Shown here in pieces: positions 22,653 to 29,715 of a stretch of 29,715 nucleotides of DNA (position 1 is the stretch's first letter; every line of letters begins with the position of its first letter). The notes beneath the pieces were generated by a model. It searched no databases, was not told the origin of the DNA, and was given only the letters and a program-made list of their open reading frames with translations. Source of the DNA: Deltaproteobacteria bacterium (lineage in GTDB: Bacteria > Desulfobacterota > Desulfobaccia > Desulfobaccales > Desulfobaccaceae). The stretch is from contig VGSX01000008.1 of assembly GCA_016874895.1 (NCBI GenBank), positions 1 through 29,715 of the forward strand, read 5' to 3'. Position numbers and translations under genes: made by a program.

Positions 22653-23846
22653 TTATTCAACAATATCGGTGACGACGCCGGCGCCGACGGTGCGTCCGCC
22701 TTCCCGGATGGCGAAGCGCAGTTCTCTTTCCAGGGCCACGGGGGTGATCAAATGCACCTCAATGGCCACGTTGTCTCCGGGCATCACCATTTCCACGCCC
22801 TCCGGCAGGGTGACCACGCCGGTGACGTCGGTGGTGCGCAGATAAAACTGGGGACGGTAACCGCTGAAAAACGGGGTGTGCCGACCGCCTTCCTCTTTGT
22901 TCAAGACGTAAACCTCGGCCTTGAACTTGGTGTGCGGCATGATGGAACCGGGTTTGGCCACCACCTGCCCCCGCTCCACTTCGTCCTTCTTGGTGCCCCG
23001 CAGCAGGATGCCGATATTGTCCCCGGCCTGGCCCTGGTCCAGAATCTTCCGGAACATCTCCACCCCGGTGCACACCGTCTTGAAGGTGGGCTGGAAACCG
23101 ACGATCTCCACCTCTTCCTGCACCTTGACGATGCCCCGCTCCACCCTGCCGGTGACCACGGTGCCCCGGCCGGAAATGGAAAACACGTCCTCGATGGGCA
23201 TCAGGAAGGGCTTGTCGATATCCCGCACCGGTTCGGGGATGTACTCATCCACCGCTTTCATGAGTTCGAAGATGCAGGCCGCGGCCTCGGAATTGGGGTC
23301 GTCGGACTCGAGAGCCCGGAGGGCCGAACCCTTGACGATGGGAATATCGTCCCCGGGGAAGTCGTACTTGGAGAGCAGTTCCCGCAGTTCCAGTTCCACC
23401 AGTTCGATGAGTTCCGGGTCATCCACCATGTCCACCTTGTTCAGGAAGACGACGATGAAGGGGACGCCCACCTGCCGGGCCAGGAGGATGTGCTCCCGGG
23501 TCTGGGGCATGGGGCCGTCGTCGGCGCCCACCACCAGGATGGCGCCGTCCATCTGGGCCGCCCCGGTGATCATGTTCTTGATGTAGTCGGCGTGCCCCGG
23601 GCAGTCCACGTGGGCATAGTGGCGGTTAGTAGTCTCGTACTCCACGTGGGCCGTGGCGATGGTGATCCCCCGCTCTTTTTCTTCCGGCGCCTTGTCGATC
23701 TGGTCAAAGGGCACATACTCCGCCATGCCCTTCAAAGACAGGTGCTTCGTGATCGCCGCCGTCAACGTCGTCTTGCCATGGTCGATATGCCCGATCGTGC
23801 CGATATTTACATGGGGCTTCTTCCGCTCAAACTTTTTCTTGGCCAT
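22653..23846 (-). CDS. tuf: Elongation factor Tu
   Basis: 397 residues, GTPase that delivers aminoacyl-tRNA. G motifs seen: GHIDHGKTT (residues 18-26), DCPGHADY near 81 and NKVD near 136, followed by the two beta-barrel domains (RTTDVTGVVTLPEGVEMVMPGD in domain 3). ATG 23846 with GGGAG upstream. It lies 76 bp downstream of a tRNA cluster and directly before rpsJ. No rpsL, rpsG or fusA is adjacent, so this is the tRNA-linked (tufB-like) arrangement fused to the S10 operon. Confidence 0.98.
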   Translation of the reverse strand: MAKKKFERKKPHVNIGTIGHIDHGKTTLTAAITKHLSLKGMAEYVPFDQIDKAPEEKERGITIATAHVEYETTNRHYAHVDCPGHADYIKNMITGAAQMDGAILVVGADDGPMPQTREHILLARQVGVPFIVVFLNKVDMVDDPELIELVELELRELLSKYDFPGDDIPIVKGSALRALESDDPNSEAAACIFELMKAVDEYIPEPVRDIDKPFLMPIEDVFSISGRGTVVTGRVERGIVKVQEEVEIVGFQPTFKTVCTGVEMFRKILDQGQAGDNIGILLRGTKKDEVERGQVVAKPGSIMPHTKFKAEVYVLNKEEGGRHTPFFSGYRPQFYLRTTDVTGVVTLPEGVEMVMPGDNVAIEVHLITPVALERELRFAIREGGRTVGAGVVTDIVE

Positions 23847-23922
23847 ACGTGCGTCTCCCTAAAGAGATAGTCCAGTCAAAACAACATCCGCAGGGGATGA
23901 ATCTATGCTTCGTTATCTATGC

Positions 23923-23999
23923 TGGAGCCCACGACCGGGATCGAACCGGTGAACCTCTTCCTTACCAAGGAAGTGCTCTACCTACTGAGCTACGTGGGC
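23923..23999 (-). tRNA. tRNA-Thr (GGT anticodon)
   Basis: 77 nt including encoded CCA. The acceptor stem GCCCACG/CGTGGGC, D arm, anticodon stem CTTCC/GGAAG with loop TTGGTAA (anticodon GGT) and T arm ACCGG-TTCGATC-CCGGT are all present. It is the fourth tRNA of the operon, directly upstream of tuf. Confidence 0.95.
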
Positions 24000-24005
24000 T
24001 TCTGT

Positions 24006-24082
24006 TGGAGCGGGAAACGGGACTCGAACCCGCAACCCTCAGCTTGGAAGGCTGATGCTCTAGCCAATTGAGCTATTCCCGC
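24006..24082 (-). tRNA. tRNA-Gly (TCC anticodon)
   Basis: 77 nt with encoded CCA. The acceptor GCGGGAA pairs with TTCCCGC. Anticodon stem TCAGC/GCTGA with loop CTTCCAA gives anticodon TCC, and the T loop is TTCGAGT. It is six bases upstream of tRNA-Thr(GGT) in transcription order. Confidence 0.95.
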
Positions 24083-24098
24083 CTTCTTCTGCCCCGGA

Positions 24099-24183
<85 letters not shown>

Positions 24184-24233
24184 ACATGATAAACAACCTG
24201 GCGGCGCCGAATTTCCAGTGCGACTCACGTGCT

Positions 24234-24308
24234 TGGAGCTGGCGATGGGATTCGAACCCGCAACCTGCTGATTACAAATCAGCTGCTCTACCATTGAGCT
24301 ACGCCAGC
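24234..24308 (-). tRNA. tRNA-Thr (TGT anticodon)
   Basis: 75 nt with encoded CCA. Acceptor GCTGGCG/CGCCAGC, anticodon stem CTGAT/ATCAG with loop TTTGTAA (anticodon TGT), T loop TTCGAAT. First gene after the promoter at 24358-24386. The order Thr-Tyr-Gly-Thr-tuf matches the E. coli thrU-tyrU-glyT-thrT-tufB operon. Confidence 0.95.
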
Positions 24309-24357
24309 CTAACCACAGGCGGCCATACTTCTCAAAAGATAAATACTAGACTTACAT

Positions 24358-24386
24358 ATGTTAGTTAAGAATATTGCCTCTGTCAA
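24358..24386 (-). promoter_or_regulatory. Strong sigma70-like promoter of the tRNA-tuf-S10 superoperon
   Basis: On the minus strand, a perfect TTGACA (24381-24386) and TAACAT (24358-24363) with 17-bp spacing. An A/T tract resembling an UP element lies directly upstream. Predicted start about 40 bp before tRNA-Thr(TGT). This fits a heavily transcribed stable-RNA and ribosomal operon. Confidence 0.75.
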
Positions 24387-24492
24387 GATTTTTTTAAAAT
24401 TCGGCCTTGACAATATTTCCCCAGACGTCCTCATGCCGGGGTCGGCCTGGCAGCAGTTAAGCTCAACGGAGTTTTCGGATGGCAATCCTTCT

Positions 24493-24517
24493 GGCATTAA
24501 CCAAGGCTTGTAATGCC
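24493..24517. repeat. Inverted repeat downstream of mnmE
   Basis: GGCATTA / TAATGCC, 7 perfect base pairs (24493-24499, 24511-24517) with an 11-nt loop, about 30 bp past the mnmE stop. There is no T-run on the minus strand, so it is not a classical intrinsic terminator. The rest of the 24309-24544 spacer holds only the tRNA promoter. Confidence 0.35.
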
Positions 24518-24544
24518 GTCAGTTTCAACACCCCCTGCACCGCC

Positions 24545-25915
24545 TCATTTTCCCAGGCAGAACTGGGAAAAAATCCGGTCCAGGACTGCCTCGTCGATTT
24601 CCAGGCCCAGGATGGCTCCTAATTCCTGGATTGCGGCCTGCAGTTCCAGAGCCACTAGCTCTGCGGGCTGATGGGAGGCGATGAGTTCCCTGGCTTGGTC
24701 CAGGTTATGCTGGCACCTTTCCAGGTGCTGATGGTGGCGGGCTTGGGTTACCACCTGGCTGCTGAAGGAGCTTGTTCCTCCCGTGGCGGCCTGGAAGATG
24801 GCGTCTTTTAAGGCGGGCAGGCCCTGGCCGGTGAGGGCGGAGATGGCAAGGACGGGATGGGGCCAGGGGGCCGGAATCAGGTCATCCGGGGCGGCGGGGG
24901 GCAGGTCGCATTTATTGCGGACCAGCAGGGCCGGTTGACCCGCCAAAGCCTGCAGGTGGCGAATGTCTTCCGGGTGCCAGGGTCGGCTGGCATCCACCAG
25001 ATAGAGCACCAGATCGGCCCGGGCCACCTGTTCCTCGGTCCTCTGGATGCCCAGCTCTTCCACCAGGTTATGAGCCTGCCGCAGCCCGGCGGTGTCTACC
25101 AGGCAGACGGGCAGGCCCTGGATGATCAGATTTTCGGCGATGACATCCCGGGTCGTGCCCGGCACCTCAGTGACCAGGGCCCGCTCGGTCTGGAGCAGCT
25201 GATTGAGGAGACTGGACTTGCCGGCATTGGGGCGGCCGGCCAGGACCACCTGGAACCCTTCCCGGAGCAGGCGCCCCTGAACATAGGACTGTTTCAGGGC
25301 GGCGATGTCTCCGGCCAGGGTGTGAAGCGGCTGGAGCAGGGTGGTACAGTCCAATTCCGGCAATTCTTCCCCGAAATCCAAATCAGCCTCAACCCGGCTC
25401 AACAGGTCCAGGAGAGAATCCCGCATCCGGGAGATTTTTTGACCCAGGCCGCCGGCTAAATGGGCTGCGGCCACCCTCAGGCCGGCCTCGCTCCTGGCCT
25501 GAATGGTGTCCAACACGGCTTCCGCCTGGGTCAGATCGATGCGGCCGGAAAGAAAGGCCCGCAGGGTGAATTCGCCGGGGTCGGCCAGCCTGGCCCCCTG
25601 CTGCAGGGTCAGGTGGACGATGCGCTGCAAGACGGCGTAGCCGGAGTGACAATTGATCTCCACCACGTCTTCCCGGGTGTAGCTGTGGGGGGCTGGCATA
25701 CAGGCCAGCAGAACTTCATCCACCACCTGGCCATCGTCCGGGGAGATGATCTGCCCCAGGATCAGCCGATGGCCGGGGAAAGGGAAGCGGCGGGGGCGGT
25801 GGGGCCGAAAAATCCGGGCCGCGATGGTTTGGGCCTGGGGACCGCTCAAACGCACGATGCCTATGCCGGCCTGGCCCGGAGGAGTGGAAATGGCGGCGAT
25901 GGTGTCCCGCTTCAC
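24545..25915 (-). CDS. mnmE: tRNA uridine-5-carboxymethylaminomethyl modification GTPase MnmE
   Basis: 456 residues. With MnmG it installs the cmnm5 group on wobble U34 of several tRNAs. The N-terminal folate-binding domain begins DTIAAISTPPGQAGIGIVRLSG. The inserted G domain has GRPNAGKS (227-234), GTTRD (253-257), DTAG (274-277) and NKCD (334-337). The C-terminus ends FCLGK, carrying the catalytic cysteine. The start is GTG 25915, overlapping the jag stop as GTGA. MnmG is not in the window. Confidence 0.97.
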   Translation of the reverse strand: MKRDTIAAISTPPGQAGIGIVRLSGPQAQTIAARIFRPHRPRRFPFPGHRLILGQIISPDDGQVVDEVLLACMPAPHSYTREDVVEINCHSGYAVLQRIVHLTLQQGARLADPGEFTLRAFLSGRIDLTQAEAVLDTIQARSEAGLRVAAAHLAGGLGQKISRMRDSLLDLLSRVEADLDFGEELPELDCTTLLQPLHTLAGDIAALKQSYVQGRLLREGFQVVLAGRPNAGKSSLLNQLLQTERALVTEVPGTTRDVIAENLIIQGLPVCLVDTAGLRQAHNLVEELGIQRTEEQVARADLVLYLVDASRPWHPEDIRHLQALAGQPALLVRNKCDLPPAAPDDLIPAPWPHPVLAISALTGQGLPALKDAIFQAATGGTSSFSSQVVTQARHHQHLERCQHNLDQARELIASHQPAELVALELQAAIQELGAILGLEIDEAVLDRIFSQFCLGK

Positions 25916-26652
25916 CCGAGTTCGCTGACTGCCTCCATGTCTCTTTTCTTTTTCACCGGATAGATGATGATCTTTTTATACAACCCCTCGCCCCGGCTTT
26001 TGGTCTTGATTTCTTTGTCCTGTTGCAGGGCCAGATGAACGATGCGCCGGTCATGGGCGTTCATGGGATTGAGGGTCACCGGCTTGCCGACGCGCTTGGC
26101 CTTTTCCCCATTTTTAAGGGCAAGTTCGATCAAGGCTTGTTTATGCCGGTTGCGGTAGGATTCGATATCGATGACCACCCGGGGCTTTTTCTTGGTCTGT
26201 TTGGAGAGAATTTTGGTAACCAGATACTGCAGGGCTTCCAACGTTTGACCTTGTTTGCCGATGAGCAGGCCGGCGTCTTCCCCCTCGATGACGAGATTTA
26301 CCTGATTGAGTTCCTGGGAGCTGTGGATGGTGCAGGTTTCTCCCATGTTAAGGAGTATCTGGGTCAAAATATCCTGGGCCAATGGGGCCAGGTCCGCCTC
26401 GCCGGGGGATTCGACCGGGGAGACGGTTTCCGGGACGGCCTCGGATTCCATATGTGCTTCGACAATTTCCTGGGCCGCCGACTTGATGGCAGCGCGGATT
26501 TTGGCCTTTTTTCCACCTAAGAGGCCGAAAAGGCCGGAAGAGCCCAAAGAAACGATCTCGATTTCCAGTTTTTCCGGAGGAACGTTGAAATGCGCCGCGG
26601 CCTGGGAAATGGCATCTTCAGGATCTTTCCCTTCGAATTCCATAAAAATCAT
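25912..26652 (-). CDS. jag: Jag/KhpB-family RNA-binding protein (Jag_N-KH-R3H)
   Basis: 246 residues. An N-terminal Jag domain (about 1-57, with SLGSSGLFGLLGGKKAKI) is followed by an acidic linker. A KH domain has IGKQGQTLEALQYLV near 150, and an R3H domain near 190-240 contains AHDRRIVHLAL. The family binds RNA and is linked to cell-envelope control in Firmicutes; in Gram-negatives its role is poorly known. ATG 26652 with GGAGG at 5 nt. It lies 17 bp after yidC, a conserved neighbour. Confidence 0.93.
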   Translation of the reverse strand: MIFMEFEGKDPEDAISQAAAHFNVPPEKLEIEIVSLGSSGLFGLLGGKKAKIRAAIKSAAQEIVEAHMESEAVPETVSPVESPGEADLAPLAQDILTQILLNMGETCTIHSSQELNQVNLVIEGEDAGLLIGKQGQTLEALQYLVTKILSKQTKKKPRVVIDIESYRNRHKQALIELALKNGEKAKRVGKPVTLNPMNAHDRRIVHLALQQDKEIKTKSRGEGLYKKIIIYPVKKKRDMEAVSELG

Positions 26653-26669
26653 GCAGACCTCCGCCGTGG

Positions 26670-28358
26670 TTAAGACAGATACTTGTTGGTGTAATATTGC
26701 TGGATGATGGCCAGAACATTATTGAGAAGCCAATATAACACCAGACCGGATGCGAAATTCAGGAAAAAAAAGGTGAAGATGATGGGTAAAAATAACATCA
26801 GCTTGGCCTGCGCCGGATCGCCCGGAGTGGGGGTCATCTTCTGTTGGACGAACATGGTTGCTCCCATAATGATAGGCGTAATCAAGAGCGGGTCCTTGGC
26901 GGACAGATCGGCCAGCCAGACGATGTCGGTGAAGGGCAGCGTGGAGATAAAGGGGGCGTGGCGTAGTTCGATGGCATATCCCAGAATATTATAGAGCGCA
27001 ATGAATACGGGGAGTTGCAGCAGCATCGGGAGGCAGCCGCCCAGGGGGTTGACCTTGTAGGTGCGGTATAAGCCCATGAGTTCTTTGTTCAAGGCCTCGC
27101 GCTCGTCTTTATATTTTTCCCGCAATTTGGCTATCTTCGGTTGCAGTTTCTGCATGTCCTGCATGGATTTAAAGCTTTTGTGATTCGGGTAGATGAAAAG
27201 CACCCGGATAAGAAAGGTGAGAACGACGATGGCCAGTCCATAGTTGTGCAGGAAATTATAAAATATCTTCAGGACATAGAGTAGCGGCAGGGCTAGAATC
27301 TGGAACCAGCCGAAATCCACCGCCTTTTCCAACCCAAACCCCAGGGGGGCAAGGATAGACCGGTCTTTCGGTCCGAAATAAAGGGTATAAGGGATGGCCA
27401 GCTCCTGTCCCGGGGGGAGCGCCGCCACCGGGGTTTCCAGGGTGGCAGTCATCATCTTGCCGGGTAAGTCTCGCACCATGGCGGTGGTTTTGAATTCCGC
27501 CGGGGGGGGGACCATGGCCATCATGAAGTAGCCGGTGGACAGCGCCGCCCAGTCCAACTCACTGATCATTTTGGGTTCCTTCAGACCGGCACTGGCAATT
27601 TCGTCCCGGCTTTTATTGGCGGACCAGATGAACCCGAGGAAGCCGTAATCCTGGGGCTTGCTGAAGTTATCGGAGAGGGCTAGAGACAGGTTTCCCTGGA
27701 GGGATCGGCCTCCCTGGTTTTGGACCGTGGCGGTCAGGTCCAGCTGATAACTATTCCCCTTAAAAGTATAGGTCTTCACCAGGGTGACGCCGTCGGGCTG
27801 GACCGTGGTGAAAGTAAGCTGGGCCTCGTCCCCGGCCGCCAGGGTCAGCTTTTCCTGGCTGGCAGTATAAAAGGCCTCGCTGCCCACGGAACCGGAGGCC
27901 GCGTTCCAAACCAGCGTCAGGGGCAAAAGGTCGGGGCTGCCGGTGTGAACCAGTTCCTTGGGAGCGGTGATCTCGGAGCCCACCTTTTTATACTTTTGAA
28001 TGTCGATACTGAAAAGCCAGAGATTGAAATTCGCCACCTGGGTAAAGGGCAAGTGATCCCAGAACTTTTTAAGGCGGAAGCTTTGCAGCCGGGCGCCCTG
28101 CTGGGTGAAAACGGCCCGGTACAGGGGGGTGTCAACGATTACCTCTTTGGACTGCTGCTCCCGGATGGGCGGAGGCGGGAGCGCAGGGGCCGGGGCCATC
28201 GGGGACAGACTGGGAGTCGGTTTCGCTACTGCAGCCTGCTCTTCCGGTTTGGCCTCCTGGGGGGGAGGGGGAGGAGTCATATATCTCTGTTGGATATAGC
28301 CGAATCCGGCAAAGATAATGAAACTTATGGCCAGAGCCAACAACATTCGTTTTTCCAT
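26670..28358 (-). CDS. yidC: Membrane protein insertase YidC (Gram-negative long form)
   Basis: 562 residues. An N-terminal anchor (LLALAISFIIFAGFGYI, about 6-22) is followed by a proline-rich linker (30-65), a large periplasmic beta domain (about 70-340) and the conserved membrane insertase core (about 355-555), which includes LYVLKIFYNFLHNYGLAIVV and LGGCLPMLLQLPVFIALY. It inserts inner-membrane proteins alone or with SecYEG. ATG 28358 with GAGG upstream. A 241-bp spacer with a palindrome separates it from yidD. Confidence 0.97.
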   Translation of the reverse strand: MEKRMLLALAISFIIFAGFGYIQQRYMTPPPPPQEAKPEEQAAVAKPTPSLSPMAPAPALPPPPIREQQSKEVIVDTPLYRAVFTQQGARLQSFRLKKFWDHLPFTQVANFNLWLFSIDIQKYKKVGSEITAPKELVHTGSPDLLPLTLVWNAASGSVGSEAFYTASQEKLTLAAGDEAQLTFTTVQPDGVTLVKTYTFKGNSYQLDLTATVQNQGGRSLQGNLSLALSDNFSKPQDYGFLGFIWSANKSRDEIASAGLKEPKMISELDWAALSTGYFMMAMVPPPAEFKTTAMVRDLPGKMMTATLETPVAALPPGQELAIPYTLYFGPKDRSILAPLGFGLEKAVDFGWFQILALPLLYVLKIFYNFLHNYGLAIVVLTFLIRVLFIYPNHKSFKSMQDMQKLQPKIAKLREKYKDEREALNKELMGLYRTYKVNPLGGCLPMLLQLPVFIALYNILGYAIELRHAPFISTLPFTDIVWLADLSAKDPLLITPIIMGATMFVQQKMTPTPGDPAQAKLMLFLPIIFTFFFLNFASGLVLYWLLNNVLAIIQQYYTNKYLS

Positions 28359-28599
28359 AGCTTTTCCTCAGCGGGGCAATACCGCTATACCAGAAAGTGG
28401 GGCCGAGTGTCCCAGACGGGCTTCGAGACAGGGAGTTATCCTTGGCGAGGGGAACCTTGCTTTCGGCTGTCAACGGCGTTGGCACCTCTCATACCACATC
28501 GCAATCAATGGGCGATTATGCCTCCCTCACCTCCTCCCCCCGCATGCGGGTGGAGTAGGGGATAAAGGACAAAAATGTTCAGTTGATTGCAGATTATTA
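28359..28599. other. yidD-yidC spacer
   Basis: 241 bp with no credible gene. The imperfect palindrome centred on CCCGCATGCGGG (28534-28555) is the only structure noted. yidC could still be co-transcribed from the rpmH promoter. Confidence 0.5.
28534..28555. repeat. GC-rich palindrome (CTCC...GGAG), possible copy 3 of the CTCTCCCC family
   Basis: The inner perfect palindrome CCCGCATGCGGG (28539-28550) is extended by CTCC/GGAG arms with one mismatch. It is flanked by CCCTCACCTC on the left and GTAGGGG on the right, resembling the elements at 1206 and 4692. Weaker match than the other two. Confidence 0.35.
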
Positions 28600-28818
28600 T
28601 CAGGGTATCGGATCCAAACCGCCCGGATGAAAGGGATGGCATTTTAAGAGCCTGCGACAGCTCAACCGGAGGCCTTTGCCGGCCCCGTATTTGTGCAGCG
28701 CCTGGCAGGCGTATTCGGAACAACTGGGATAAAAACGGCAGGAATGAGGGAAAAGGGGGGAAATAAAAATCTGGTAGCCCCTGAGAAGCATGATGATGGA
28801 CTTACCCACAAGCCCCAT
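28600..28818 (-). CDS. yidD: Membrane protein insertion efficiency factor YidD
   Basis: 72 residues. MLLRGYQIFISPLFPHSCRF, YPSCSEYACQALHKYG, and CHPFHPGGLDPIP with the three conserved cysteines are diagnostic. It assists YidC-dependent membrane insertion at the inner face of the membrane. ATG 28818 has GGAG 6 nt upstream; longer TTG-started reading is not needed. The start lies inside rnpA (17-base overlap), typical of rnpA-yidD coupling. Confidence 0.95.
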   Translation of the reverse strand: MGLVGKSIIMLLRGYQIFISPLFPHSCRFYPSCSEYACQALHKYGAGKGLRLSCRRLLKCHPFHPGGLDPIP

Positions 28819-29128
28819 CTTGAGCTCCAACAAAGGAGAGGACCACCTCCAACTCCGCCTTGACCTGGGCGTAGGTTAGATCGGCAGCTCCTCTCTTGGC
28901 AATGATAACGATATCTTGAGGGGGCAGAACTCCCTTATGGAGCCTGAAAAATTCCCGCAGTAGTCGTTTAACCCGATTCCGTCGTACGGCTTTACCCAGT
29001 CGTTTGGTCGTTACCACCCCGAGACGAGGCCGGTGTTCGTCATTTTCGGCCAGAGAGACGATAAAATGCGCGGTGTACCGATTCACTCCGAGACGTTTGA
29101 CCCGCTGAAATTCATCCCGGTGCAGCAA
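28802..29128 (-). CDS. rnpA: Ribonuclease P protein component (start uncertain)
   Basis: 108 residues if started at TTG 29128. RnpA assists the catalytic RNA in 5' maturation of tRNAs. The basic helix signature is VVTTKRLGKAVRRNRVKRLLREFFR (about 38-62). The frame continues upstream and encodes FSKADRLLHRDEFQRV, the conserved family N-terminus, but between the in-frame TAG (29216-29218) and 29128 there is no ATG, GTG or TTG, and no good SD. The true start may be an ATT/ATC/ATA codon upstream, or TTG 29128 with loss of FSKADR. Confidence 0.9.
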   Translation of the reverse strand: MLHRDEFQRVKRLGVNRYTAHFIVSLAENDEHRPRLGVVTTKRLGKAVRRNRVKRLLREFFRLHKGVLPPQDIVIIAKRGAADLTYAQVKAELEVVLSFVGAQDGACG

Positions 29129-29229
29129 TCGATCAGCTTTGGAAAATCTGGCCTGGCCCCGAAAAATAACTTTGCCTGCGATAATGTGAATAGTTATTCG
29201 GAAGTGGCGCGCGACCTAATACCTTCCCA

Positions 29230-29364
29230 TTAGACGCCCAGTCTTTTTCTGCCTTTGGCCCGGCGTCGTTTAATGACCAGCCGGCCGCCCCGAGTGCTCA
29301 TACGAACCAAGAAGCCGTAGGCGCGGGAGCGCTTCAGATTGTGGGGTTGATACGTTCGCTTCAT
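29230..29364 (-). CDS. rpmH: 50S ribosomal protein L34
   Basis: 44 residues (MKRTYQPHNLKRSRAYGFLV, then RMSTRGGRLVIKRRRAKGRKRLGV). Small, very basic 23S rRNA-binding protein. It is first in the rpmH-rnpA-yidD-yidC-jag-mnmE cluster, common next to the replication origin, although dnaA is not visible. ATG 29364; the SD is weak (AAGG about 15 nt upstream). Confidence 0.97.
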   Translation of the reverse strand: MKRTYQPHNLKRSRAYGFLVRMSTRGGRLVIKRRRAKGRKRLGV

Positions 29365-29715
29365 AACTGAAATACCATTACCTTATCTTAAATTAATGCC
29401 CAAAATTGAATTTAAACCATGATTAGCCGAATTTGTCAAGGTGCTCCTGTGCTTTCCGGGCGCGAAAAAATTCTGCCGGACCGCAATTGATTTTTGATAT
29501 TGAATTTTTCAGAGAACATGGCAAAATAAAGGATGCGACTTTCACCTCAGCCGAACCTTTCCCGGCAATTTTTACTAACTTTTTGAGATCAGGGCATCGA
29601 AGCAAGGTTATTATATCAGGTATCGTCTAGAAAAAGCAGAAAAATTTATTTTTTCCGCCGGGATGGCCAGATAATAGTGCAGTGGCGGCGGTCCGTCCCC
29701 GAGAAAAGAATAAGG
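29365..29715. other. Region upstream of rpmH to window edge
   Basis: Beyond the rpmH promoter I see no convincing gene. It has AT-rich stretches, but no TTATCCACA-type DnaA boxes, so there is no support here for an origin even though rpmH often lies near one. Confidence 0.5.
29411..29439 (-). promoter_or_regulatory. Promoter of the rpmH-rnpA cluster
   Basis: On the minus strand, a perfect TTGACA (29434-29439) and TTTAAA (29411-29416) with 17-bp spacing, about 45 bp upstream of the rpmH start. The orientation and position fit the first gene of the cluster. Confidence 0.6.

Noticed and set aside
22593..23870. 425-residue plus-strand open frame
   Set aside because: Antisense to tuf; the histidine/aspartate-rich translation is a by-product of the GC-rich tuf codons.
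29423..29605. 60-residue minus-strand frame upstream of rpmH
   Set aside because: It spans the predicted rpmH promoter and has no family features or ribosome site.
29365..29715. Replication origin next to rpmH
   Set aside because: No DnaA boxes and no dnaA in view; gene neighbourhood alone is not enough.

Overview
The window reads as chromosomal DNA of a Gram-negative anaerobe, most likely a member of the Desulfobacterota (former Deltaproteobacteria; the gene mix resembles Desulfobacca-type sulfate reducers or syntrophs). That placement is inference. It rests on the MvhD/HdrD-like redox genes and double-cubane dehydratase-like protein at the left end, a long Gram-negative-type YidC next to Jag and MnmE, and zinc-binding forms of S4, S14, L36 and adenylate kinase. 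Every confident gene but one lies on the minus strand, so transcription runs from high to low coordinates.

Right to left in transcription order, the first block (29.4-24.5 kb) is rpmH-rnpA-yidD-yidC-jag-mnmE, a compact cluster behind a sigma70-like promoter. It supplies ribosomal protein L34, the RNase P protein, the membrane insertase system and a tRNA-modifying GTPase. The second block (24.4-6.4 kb) starts from a very good promoter, passes through four tRNA genes (Thr-TGT, Tyr, Gly, Thr-GGT), then tuf, and runs without a strand break through a complete S10-spc-alpha superoperon: rpsJ to rpsQ, rplN to secY, adk, map, infA, rpmJ, rpsM, rpsK, rpsD, rpoA and rplQ. A textbook intrinsic terminator follows rplQ. 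An internal promoter is likely between map and infA, where a mobile-looking 75-bp palindromic repeat also sits.

Beyond the terminator are a small hotdog thioesterase (minus) and a convergent metallo-beta-lactamase-fold hydrolase (plus, the only plus-strand gene). A ~1-kb gene-poor spacer follows, containing short repeats and a promoter with a long leader that may fold into a three-way junction. The left end (3.8-0 kb) holds an electron-transfer cluster: two MvhD/FlpD paralogues flanking a translationally coupled 77-residue unknown protein, then an HdrC-HdrB type iron-sulfur protein. A separately promoted 2-hydroxyacyl-CoA-dehydratase-family (double-cubane) gene runs off the window edge.

The ribosomal part is conventional in gene order. 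The less ordinary signals are the redox cluster without a visible HdrA, its small coupled gene and structured leader, an rnpA without a canonical start codon before its conserved N-terminus, several forced TTG/GTG starts in ribosomal genes, and three families of short dispersed repeats in the spacers.
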